Source: Bacteroidota bacterium (GTDB taxonomy: Bacteria; Bacteroidota; Bacteroidia; B-17B0; B-17BO). From it: 62,993 nucleotides of DNA. Made by a program: the position numbers and the translations under genes. Where the stretch lies: contig JANXRU010000070.1 in assembly GCA_025356715.1 (NCBI GenBank), positions 1-62,993 of the forward strand. Reading direction: 5' to 3'. Under the pieces are notes generated by a model. That model worked only from the letters and a program-made list of their open reading frames with translations. It ran no database searches and was not told the origin of the DNA. Positions 19,423 through 27,094 of this stretch are shown piece by piece (the stretch's first letter is position 1; every line of letters begins with the position of its first letter).

Positions 19423-20142
19423 ATGAAAAAACGAAATTTTAAATTACCGATAATTTTAATTTTTTTGATAACCTTATCAGGTTTCAATAAAATGAATGGA
19501 CAATCTTATTCGTTTAATCCAGGGTTAGTATATACGACTTATGTGGATACAAGTGCTAATAATTTTGGGGGAATAGAAATTCAAAATACGGGAACTCAAA
19601 ACCTTAATTTGACATGGAAAAAAGTATTAGTTGATACATTAATTGATTCTTATTTTCAAATATGTAATAGCGGTATTTGTTCTATGAATTTACCTAAAAG
19701 TGGGTTATTGCCCCAATTATTGCCTGGCGATATTGGTTGGATAAAATTTCACATGTTTTCTGGCAAAGTAAATGGTTTAAATACGATTAAATATGTGTTA
19801 AAAAATGGAACAATCCAATCAGACACTTTAACTTTTAAAATTTATGTCGTAAGTGGCTTAACTGGCTTAAAAGAATTAAATAATGTTAAAGATCAAGCTG
19901 TATTGTTTCCAAATCCAACAACTAATGGCGCAATCATTAATTTAAATTTAACGGAGTCTTCAGATGTTTCGCTAAATACTCTAAACCCTTTAGGGCAGTG
20001 TGTTTATAAAGATAACATCCATTATGATTTAGGGCTAAATACAATCAACATTGACACAAAAAATTATGACTCTGGCATTTATACGATTGTCTTGCAAACT
20101 AAAAATGGCATAATAACTAAAAAATTAACAGTTACTAAATAA
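19423..20142 (+). CDS. Small secreted protein with T9SS type A sorting domain
   Basis: I start this gene at the ATG at 19423, which gives 239 residues beginning with a signal peptide (MKKRNFKLPIILIFLITLSG). A TTG 45 bases upstream lies in the preceding terminator. The middle part (about 30-150) resembles the immunoglobulin-like domains that precede many sorting signals, with a CNSGIC pair. The last 75 residues are a type A sorting domain (VLFPNPTTN ... DSGIYTIVL ... KKLTVTK). No enzyme motif was seen. Confidence 0.8.
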   Translation: MKKRNFKLPIILIFLITLSGFNKMNGQSYSFNPGLVYTTYVDTSANNFGGIEIQNTGTQNLNLTWKKVLVDTLIDSYFQICNSGICSMNLPKSGLLPQLLPGDIGWIKFHMFSGKVNGLNTIKYVLKNGTIQSDTLTFKIYVVSGLTGLKELNNVKDQAVLFPNPTTNGAIINLNLTESSDVSLNTLNPLGQCVYKDNIHYDLGLNTINIDTKNYDSGIYTIVLQTKNGIITKKLTVTK

Positions 20143-20169
20143 TAACTCGTTTTTAAATGATATTTTTGT

Positions 20170-20204
20170 AGAAGCTCCGCACGTTTGTGGAGCTTCTATT
20201 ATTT
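20170..20204 (+). terminator. Rho-independent terminator
   Basis: Perfect nine-base arms AGAAGCTCC (20170-20178) and GGAGCTTCT (20189-20197) flank a ten-base loop and lead into ATTATTTTA. It sits 28 bases after the stop at 20142 and supports starting the next gene at 20212. Confidence 0.8.
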
Positions 20205-20211
20205 TATACCT

Positions 20212-22329
20212 ATGTTAAAAAACATCATTATTTTAGTTCAAGTTTTCATTGTTATTCATAAAACAAATGCTCAAACGATATTATATAGCGAGCGATTTAA
20301 TACTGTTTCCGGGTTAAACACAGGCACGTATTCAGCTAATAGTGTTTTGCAAAGCTATCTTTACAGTAATTTACCATCAGCCATGACAAGTATCAATAAT
20401 GGTAATTTGAATGCTGATACAACAAATGGAAATTATCCATTTAAAGCACCTTTTCAAAGTCAAAAAGGATGGTTGACTTATAGGCCTGGAAGTTTGACAA
20501 ATATAACAGATACCTTTGCGGTTTCTACTTCATGGTTAATTCCAACTGGGATAGCTTCTTCGTGGCTAATAACCCCCACAATTAATAACATTACCAACAA
20601 TACAGTTTTAACTTGGGAGGCAATGGCGCCTGATGCGAATAATATGGATGGTTATCAAGTTTTAGTGTCTACAAATACAATTACCGCACCATCTACTGGA
20701 GATTTCACAGCCTTAATCTCATCAGTCAGTAATGAAATTAACTCTTGGCAAACGCATGGTATTTCTTTAGCTGCTTATGTTGGACAAAATATTCGTATTG
20801 CTTTTAAAAATAATTCTACAGATAAATACCAGTTGTGGTTAGATGATATTATTGTAAAAAATATTCCAAATGCTTATGACATTGCAGGGATTTCAAATGA
20901 CACCTATAAGTATACGGTAGTTAATGTGAATAATCCTATTATAGCGACTTTCCAAAACAATGGATATAACGCTGTTTCAAGTCTTGCCATCAATTATAAA
21001 GCGGGTTCTAACGCAACTGTTTCCGAAATTCAAAACCTAAGCACTCCTTTAAATTATTTAGGAACTCAACAGTTTACTTTATCAATCCCATTAATAGCGA
21101 CTTTACCATCTTATAATAATTTAAAAATATGGGTGAGTGCCATTAATAGTCAAGCGGATTTATTAAATAATAACGATACGCTTTATGGTGGCATAACCAT
21201 TTCTTCAGCAATTCCCAATAAAAATGTGTTAATCGAAGAGTTTACGAGTGCAACTGCTGGCTGGTCTCCAGATGGATATACGAAACTTTATGCGATTGAT
21301 ACACTAAGAGTGGATTCTAATGTTATAGTTGCGTCATTACATGATAATGATAATATGGCAATTCCTACAGGAACAATATTAAGCTCAACGTTTAATACTG
21401 GTTTCTCAAGCGCGATGATTGATCGATTTTATTTTCCAGCGTACGGCGATTTAGCAATTGATAAATTACACTGGAACACCTATCTCTTGCAGCGCCAAGC
21501 AATGGTTGTTCCAGCAACAGTAACCATATCAGCAGTTAGTTACAATTCAATTACGCGCCAGATTAACGCTACTGTTTCATCAACGTTTGTCGGTGATGTA
21601 AAAGGTGATTACAGATTAAATTTAATTGTTAAAGAAAATAATGTATTTGGACCAACAAATGATGTCACTGACAATAATTGGAATCAACATAGTTATTTAT
21701 ATAATATCCCAACTTCGCCTTATTATCAAGTTGGCTCCATTTTAAATGCCACTTCAAACCCTGTTAGCTATTTGATGAATGCAAGTGAATATAAACATCA
21801 ATATGTAGTAGACGAAATCATAGATGGCCCAGTAGGTGCCGCTACAATTATTCCTACAAATGGCACAACAAGCGGACAAACGTATAGTAAAAGTTACACA
21901 TACACTTTGCCTAACGCGGTTAGTGGAGAGTTTAGATATAATGCTCAGAATATATATTTAATCGGCACTCTTTCTGAAAATAGTGGAACATCCATTTCCA
22001 TTTTAAATTCAACAGAAGTGAAATTGACATCAGATCCAGAAAGTGTTGTTGGGATTGAAACACTAACAAAAAACGAATTTCATTTAAATGTATTTCCTAA
22101 CCCAACAACGGATGCTTGCACTTTAAACTACACCTTAACGGAAAAGCAAAACGTAAAAGTAGCAGTGTATAATTTATTGGGAGAATTGGTTTATCTAGAG
22201 TCTTTAAATTCTTTATCTGGAAACATTAATCATGTGTTAAACCTCAGTTCTTTAGCTCAAGGAAATTATAGCGTTGAGGTTGCTTTCAAAAACACAACGA
22301 TTACAAAAAAATTAACCATCATTAAATAA
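20212..22329 (+). CDS. Omp28-like secreted protein lacking the CxxC, T9SS type A signal (paralogue 3)
   Basis: Starting at the ATG at 20212, the protein has 705 residues: a signal peptide, a choice-of-anchor J domain (about 20-220), an Omp28-related region and a type A sorting domain (VFPNPTTD ... QGNYSVEV ... KKLTIIK). It aligns in order with the two CGWC paralogues upstream, but at the active-site position it reads A-G-W-S (349-352), so both cysteines are gone. The protein therefore probably cannot do thiol-disulfide chemistry and may serve as a binding version of the fold. A further TTG start at 20185 lies in the preceding terminator and is rejected. Confidence 0.82.
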   Translation: MLKNIIILVQVFIVIHKTNAQTILYSERFNTVSGLNTGTYSANSVLQSYLYSNLPSAMTSINNGNLNADTTNGNYPFKAPFQSQKGWLTYRPGSLTNITDTFAVSTSWLIPTGIASSWLITPTINNITNNTVLTWEAMAPDANNMDGYQVLVSTNTITAPSTGDFTALISSVSNEINSWQTHGISLAAYVGQNIRIAFKNNSTDKYQLWLDDIIVKNIPNAYDIAGISNDTYKYTVVNVNNPIIATFQNNGYNAVSSLAINYKAGSNATVSEIQNLSTPLNYLGTQQFTLSIPLIATLPSYNNLKIWVSAINSQADLLNNNDTLYGGITISSAIPNKNVLIEEFTSATAGWSPDGYTKLYAIDTLRVDSNVIVASLHDNDNMAIPTGTILSSTFNTGFSSAMIDRFYFPAYGDLAIDKLHWNTYLLQRQAMVVPATVTISAVSYNSITRQINATVSSTFVGDVKGDYRLNLIVKENNVFGPTNDVTDNNWNQHSYLYNIPTSPYYQVGSILNATSNPVSYLMNASEYKHQYVVDEIIDGPVGAATIIPTNGTTSGQTYSKSYTYTLPNAVSGEFRYNAQNIYLIGTLSENSGTSISILNSTEVKLTSDPESVVGIETLTKNEFHLNVFPNPTTDACTLNYTLTEKQNVKVAVYNLLGELVYLESLNSLSGNINHVLNLSSLAQGNYSVEVAFKNTTITKKLTIIK

Positions 22330-22334
22330 ATACA

Positions 22335-23300
22335 ATGATTGTAGTTACTGGCGCCGCAGGCTTTATCGGAAGTTGTTTGGTTTCTAAATTAAACAACGAA
22401 GGGTACACCGATTTACTTTTGGTGGATGATTTTTCGCATACTGATAGAGAGGCAAATTATAAGATAAAACAGTTTTCTAAACAAATAGAGCGCTCCGTGT
22501 TTTTAGATTGGTTTAAAACACATGCTTCTGAAATTTCGTTTGTTTACCATATAGGTGCACGAACAGATACTACTGAATTTAATATAGAGTTATTTAATAA
22601 TCTTAATTTAAATTACACAAAATCTATTTGGGAAATTTGCACGTCCCATTCTATACCAATGATTTATGCATCTTCAGCGGCCACTTATGGGTTAGGTGAA
22701 TTTGGGTATGATGATGACGAAACAAAAATACCTTTATTAAAACCATTAAATCCTTATGGCGATAGTAAAAATGATTTTGATAAATGGGCTATTGTGCAAA
22801 AAAACGCACCTCCTAAATGGGTAGGCTTTAAATTTTTTAATGTGTATGGCCCTAATGAATTTCATAAAGGCAGAATGGCGTCTGTGATATTTCATTCGTT
22901 TAATCAAATACAGGAGAAAGGCTTTGTTAAACTATTTCGATCCCATAACGCAAAATACACTGATGGAGGTCAATTACGAGATTTTGTATATGTAAAAGAC
23001 TTAGTTGATGTGTTGTTTTTCGCTATGACGCATCAATTAAAAAATGGTATTTATAATTTAGGAAGTGGCGTAGCTCGCCCTTTTTTAGCCCTTGCAAATG
23101 CTACATTTAAAGCTTTAGGAAAAGCACCTGTGGTTGAATTTATAGATACTCCGATAGATATTAGAGACAAGTATCAGTATTTTACAGAAGCCAATATGCA
23201 AAAACTAATTACTCAAGGATATACTAAACCTTTTACTTCGTTAGAGGATGGCGTAACTGATTATGTACAAAATTACTTAATTGGTCAAAAGTATTTTTAG
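22335..23300 (+). CDS. hldD: ADP-L-glycero-D-manno-heptose-6-epimerase
   Basis: The 321-residue protein is an extended short-chain dehydrogenase. It has the NADP-binding GAAGFIGS loop at the N-terminus, the YASSAATYG strand and the NPYGDSK catalytic Tyr/Lys motif. The match to HldD (RfaD) includes the FFNVYGPNE segment. It makes the heptose precursor of the LPS inner core. It starts five bases after the preceding T9SS gene. Its last four bases overlap the converging ABC ATPase gene. Confidence 0.9.
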   Translation: MIVVTGAAGFIGSCLVSKLNNEGYTDLLLVDDFSHTDREANYKIKQFSKQIERSVFLDWFKTHASEISFVYHIGARTDTTEFNIELFNNLNLNYTKSIWEICTSHSIPMIYASSAATYGLGEFGYDDDETKIPLLKPLNPYGDSKNDFDKWAIVQKNAPPKWVGFKFFNVYGPNEFHKGRMASVIFHSFNQIQEKGFVKLFRSHNAKYTDGGQLRDFVYVKDLVDVLFFAMTHQLKNGIYNLGSGVARPFLALANATFKALGKAPVVEFIDTPIDIRDKYQYFTEANMQKLITQGYTKPFTSLEDGVTDYVQNYLIGQKYF

Positions 23301-23971
23301 GTTACAACAATCTCACCATCATCTTTTAATTCAATAGTTTTGGAAACATACTGTTTCATTAAATCTAAATCATGGGATGATACGATAATTAATTTTTGTT
23401 GCTCATGACACAATTTTTGTAATTCAGAAAATAATTGATGTTTTGATTTATAATCTAAAAAGGCGGTAGGTTCATCTAAAATAACGATGGGGGTTTGTTG
23501 AGCTAATGATTTGGCAATCATAACTTTTTGTCTTTGCCCATCGCTTAACTCATCAATTAAGTTTTGTTTAAGTTCACATATGTTAAGTTGTTCAAGACTC
23601 CCATTAATAATGGCTTCATCAGAATCTGTTAGTTTTGCAAATACATTTATATAAGGTATTCGCCCACTTGCAACAACGTCCCAAACCGTTAAATTAAAGC
23701 CTCCAATTTTTTCTGTTATAACTATGGAAACAAGTTGCGCTAGTTCTTGAGTGGAGAGTTGATTAATTTGTTTTTTATTAATTGTTATTTCGCCACGCAA
23801 AGGCTCAAGGGTTCCAGTCATTGTTTTTAGTAACGTGGATTTTCCTACTCCGTTGTTTCCTATTAATCCTATTAATGACCCAATATTAAAATTCAAATTT
23901 ATGTTTTTAAAAACGCTACAGGACTTTAGTTTTGTTTTATAGCCAATTTCTAAATTGTTAAGTTGTATCAT
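23297..23971 (-). CDS. FecE/BtuD-type ABC transporter ATP-binding protein
   Basis: The 224-residue ATPase has Walker A GNNGVGKST, the signature LSDGQRQK, Walker B VILDEPTAFLD and a switch histidine in VSSHDLD. It overlaps the permease gene by four bases and completes an importer of the siderophore/heme/cobalamin class. The substrate cannot be read from the ATPase. Confidence 0.93.
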   Translation of the reverse strand: MIQLNNLEIGYKTKLKSCSVFKNINLNFNIGSLIGLIGNNGVGKSTLLKTMTGTLEPLRGEITINKKQINQLSTQELAQLVSIVITEKIGGFNLTVWDVVASGRIPYINVFAKLTDSDEAIINGSLEQLNICELKQNLIDELSDGQRQKVMIAKSLAQQTPIVILDEPTAFLDYKSKHQLFSELQKLCHEQQKLIIVSSHDLDLMKQYVSKTIELKDDGEIVVT

Positions 23972-24966
23972 GCTATACGTAATTTAGATTTGAATAATAA
24001 ATAAATAACTATTGGCGAACCAATTAAAGTTGTTACAGTATTTATTGGCAACATAAATTGGGAACTAGCTACTTGACAGATCACATCGGCAAATAATAAC
24101 GTGCAAGCGCCTAGTAATAAACAAAATGTTAGTTGATGCAAATGATGAGACGTTTTAAAAAATAAACGAGAAGCAATTGGAACAGAGATGCCTACAAACG
24201 CAATTGGCCCACAAAAGGCAGTAATAACACCTACTAAAACGGCTGTTATAATAATAACTTGAAACCTTAATTTGTTTATATTAATTCCTAAATTCTGCGC
24301 ATACTGTTCGTTCAATAAAATAGCATTCAGTGGTTTTATTAAATAAAATGAACAAAGAATTGCGAGCCCGAAAATCGGAAAAATAAACACTAAATCAGAA
24401 AGTGTTGTGCTGCCAACGCTTCCCATTCCCCATATTATAAAGGTTTTTAAGCCATCCGCCGTACCTAAAAACTCTATTAATCCTTGGAGCGCTCCTAGTA
24501 TTTGTGCTAACATTAATCCAACTAATAAAACAGTAACATTATTTCTGTTTTTTTTAGATACCACTAAAATAATAAGCGTTACGGCAAAAGCACCTAATAT
24601 TGAGAAAAGTGTAACAATTGATTTTCCTGCTAAAAAAAATCCTGATACATTAATGGTTGTTAAAAGCATAGTAGCAATTGCTACAAATAAACTGGCGCCA
24701 CTACTCACGCCTAATACATAAGGGCCAGCTAATGGATTTCTAAATAAACTTTGCATTAATAATCCGCAAATTGCCAGGCCAGAGCCAGCAATCATGCATG
24801 TTAAAGTTTTAGGTAAACGAACATCATATAAAATGGTTGTGAATAGAGGGGATGACGAATTTATGGAAAACAAATTAATACTACCCAAACAGAGATCGCA
24901 AATAAATAATACGACCAACACAATCGTTAAATAAATGATATTGAGTATAAATTTAGATGAAGTCAA
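23968..24966 (-). CDS. FecCD-family ABC transporter permease
   Basis: The 332-residue protein has about ten membrane helices and the FecCD hallmarks VRLPKTLTCMIAGSGLAICG, NPLAGPYVLGVSSGA and a CGPIAFVGISVP coupling segment. This class imports iron-siderophores, heme or vitamin B12. It lies nine bases after the lipoprotein substrate-binding gene and overlaps the ATPase gene, so the three form one importer. No TonB-dependent receptor is encoded nearby. Confidence 0.95.
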   Translation of the reverse strand: MTSSKFILNIIYLTIVLVVLFICDLCLGSINLFSINSSSPLFTTILYDVRLPKTLTCMIAGSGLAICGLLMQSLFRNPLAGPYVLGVSSGASLFVAIATMLLTTINVSGFFLAGKSIVTLFSILGAFAVTLIILVVSKKNRNNVTVLLVGLMLAQILGALQGLIEFLGTADGLKTFIIWGMGSVGSTTLSDLVFIFPIFGLAILCSFYLIKPLNAILLNEQYAQNLGININKLRFQVIIITAVLVGVITAFCGPIAFVGISVPIASRLFFKTSHHLHQLTFCLLLGACTLLFADVICQVASSQFMLPINTVTTLIGSPIVIYLLFKSKLRIA

Positions 24967-24975
24967 GTTCTAAAA

Positions 24976-26115
24976 TTACTCAATTTGTTTGTAATATAGT
25001 AGTTTGTGATTTGGCAATATAGTAGGCGTAATAATAGAAATTAAATCGGCCAGCACTTCGTCTGGATTTACAATACCTGCCTCCCAAAAGTTGCTATATC
25101 CCTTTTTATTTTGCGTTTTATTATTATTAAATAGTCTGTTTTTTTGGTATGCATTAAATAGACTATAGCGATTGTCATAACTTAGTAATTCTTTTTTAGT
25201 ATTTACTTGAAATAAATTGATCCATAAATCACAATCTTTAGCTTTCGAATAAACAGTTTCAAATGGTAAAGGAATGCTGCCTGTTTTTTTTTCTTTTTTC
25301 CACAAATAGGAGCCGCCAGCATCAGATATTAAGTTTGATACATAACTATCGCCTCCTGGAACATACCATGTATCTCCATATTTTATTTCGGTTAATACAG
25401 TTGGTTTAAGAGTTTGATTCGTAGATAATTTTTTGAGCTTCAAATATCTTTCTTCTGTTTGATTAAATAATGAATCTGCTAGCAGTTCTTTATTAAAAAA
25501 GCAAGCGAAAAACTTAATCCATTCGGCTCTTGCTAAGGGCGTTTCTTCTAAATGATCTAAACTTATAACTATAGGAATGTTTGAAGACGCTAGTTTTTTA
25601 TCGACATCTTTTGAGGGATTTCCCATTCCGAAAGTGAGAATTAAATCAGGATTTAGGGCTAAGGTTTGTTCTATATTGATTGTTGGGCCTTTAGATAATT
25701 CTATAATAGCGTGCTTTTTGACAGATTGTTGTATAAAATTGTTATTGTAGTAATCTACATTATCAATAGCAACTATCGTTTTTTCTACACCTAACTTGGC
25801 AAGCATAGTTGTATAAATTGAACTCATGCAAGCTACTTTAGATACTGGTGTTTTTATAAAATAGGCATTTGGATAATTTGTTGGTTTAGTGCTTGAATAC
25901 AATACAAAAGTTGCAGTTACTGCGGAGTCAGTTTTGTTTCCCAATAACTGTAACACCGTTACGTTGTTTTCTTTAGTAATTGCGAATCGTTTAGCATTAG
26001 ATAAAGAAATGTGTTGTGATTTTAGATTTTGAGTTTTTATTTCAGAGCTACAAGAAAACAATATACATATTGAAAGTAAACATAAAGCAGAAATAATTAA
26101 TTTTAGAACGTACAT
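24976..26115 (-). CDS. ABC transporter substrate-binding lipoprotein (BtuF/FepB type)
   Basis: The 379-residue protein carries a lipoprotein signal (LLSICILFSC) and the two-lobed fold of class III binding proteins linked by a long helix. The segments VACMSSIYTTMLAKLG, NIEQTLALNPDLILTFG and a late domain with FWEAGIVNPDEVLADL fit the TroA/BtuF superfamily. It should deliver a metal complex or corrinoid to the permease encoded nine bases downstream. It starts three bases after the histidine kinase gene ends, an unusual neighbour for such an importer. Confidence 0.88.
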   Translation of the reverse strand: MYVLKLIISALCLLSICILFSCSSEIKTQNLKSQHISLSNAKRFAITKENNVTVLQLLGNKTDSAVTATFVLYSSTKPTNYPNAYFIKTPVSKVACMSSIYTTMLAKLGVEKTIVAIDNVDYYNNNFIQQSVKKHAIIELSKGPTINIEQTLALNPDLILTFGMGNPSKDVDKKLASSNIPIVISLDHLEETPLARAEWIKFFACFFNKELLADSLFNQTEERYLKLKKLSTNQTLKPTVLTEIKYGDTWYVPGGDSYVSNLISDAGGSYLWKKEKKTGSIPLPFETVYSKAKDCDLWINLFQVNTKKELLSYDNRYSLFNAYQKNRLFNNNKTQNKKGYSNFWEAGIVNPDEVLADLISIITPTILPNHKLLYYKQIE

Positions 26116-26118
26116 ATT

Positions 26119-27093
26119 TTAACTCAATGTTTTTTTAAATTCAATTTTCAAAATACTTCCGTTTGGCTTATTGTCACTAACAGTTATTGAGGCTTGATGA
26201 ACATTGCAAATTTGTTTTACAATAAATAAACCAATCCCTGTCCCTTTTGTTTTACGAGTATCTTCATTGCCACTACGATAAAATTTTTCAAATATTTTTT
26301 CTTTTTCAGAATCTGGTATGCCGCAGCCCTGATCCGACACTTCAAATAAGACTTTTGTATTCTCCGCTTTCAAAGTCAAGGATATTTGTAAAGTTTCGTA
26401 TGAATATTTTATAGCATTTTCAATTAAATTAATAATGAGTGATGGCAATAAGTCCTTATCTCCTTGAATTAGTAAATTTGGAGATATATTTAATTTAAGC
26501 CACTTGTTTTCAATATACATTTCAAAATACCTATTAACAGTGTGTTCTATTAGATCACTTAAATTAATAGGTTTTAAATCAGATGTATTGTTTTTGTTTT
26601 CAACTTGCGTAACAAGCAATACATTGTCAACTAATTTATGTAATCGGTCAGTTTCTTTTAACGCATTATGAAGTAATTGAATTTGTTTTTCACGATCTAA
26701 TTCATGCTTTAGTAAAGTTTGTAATTGAAGTTTCGTAGATGCGATAGGGGTTTTTAATTCATGAGAAACACTTAAAATAAAATTATTTTGTTGTGTAGAT
26801 AATTCGTTTTCTTTTTTTACCGATTTCCTTACTTGATGTATGCCAAATAATAGAATTAAAAGAAAAACAGTCCCTTCTCCTACGGTCATGTATAGACGCA
26901 GCGTTTTCTTGTTTTCTAATTCTTTTATTTTACGCATAATGAGAGAATCATCGGAAGATGATAGGGCTACTAAATTCTGTTTTTCAGAAATAAGCTCGTT
27001 GGATTGTTTGACTAACAAAACTTCCCACCACAAAAATTGCACAACGATATACCCTACTAAAACAGAAAATATAATCGTAGTTTTTTTCGACAT
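26119..27093 (-). CDS. Sensor histidine kinase without adjacent response regulator
   Basis: The 324-residue protein has two membrane helices (about 6-26 and 66-87) with a short 40-residue loop between them, then the kinase core: SVSHELKTP with His111, NLIENAIKYS, DQGCGIPDSEKEKIFEKFYR and GTGIGLFIVKQ. The small loop suggests it senses through the membrane or a partner protein. It lies between a T9SS type B protein gene (one-base gap) and the binding protein gene (three-base gap). No response regulator occurs in this run. Confidence 0.92.
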   Translation of the reverse strand: MSKKTTIIFSVLVGYIVVQFLWWEVLLVKQSNELISEKQNLVALSSSDDSLIMRKIKELENKKTLRLYMTVGEGTVFLLILLFGIHQVRKSVKKENELSTQQNNFILSVSHELKTPIASTKLQLQTLLKHELDREKQIQLLHNALKETDRLHKLVDNVLLVTQVENKNNTSDLKPINLSDLIEHTVNRYFEMYIENKWLKLNISPNLLIQGDKDLLPSLIINLIENAIKYSYETLQISLTLKAENTKVLFEVSDQGCGIPDSEKEKIFEKFYRSGNEDTRKTKGTGIGLFIVKQICNVHQASITVSDNKPNGSILKIEFKKTLS

Positions 27094-27094
27094 A

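Noticed and set aside
20185..20211. TTG-initiated extension of the third Omp28-like gene (and the similar one at 19378-19422)
   Set aside because: Both extensions lie within terminator hairpins, and the downstream ATG begins a proper signal peptide.
24407..24721. 104-codon open frame antisense to the FecCD permease gene
   Set aside because: The permease frame is clearly real and the antisense product has no recognisable feature.
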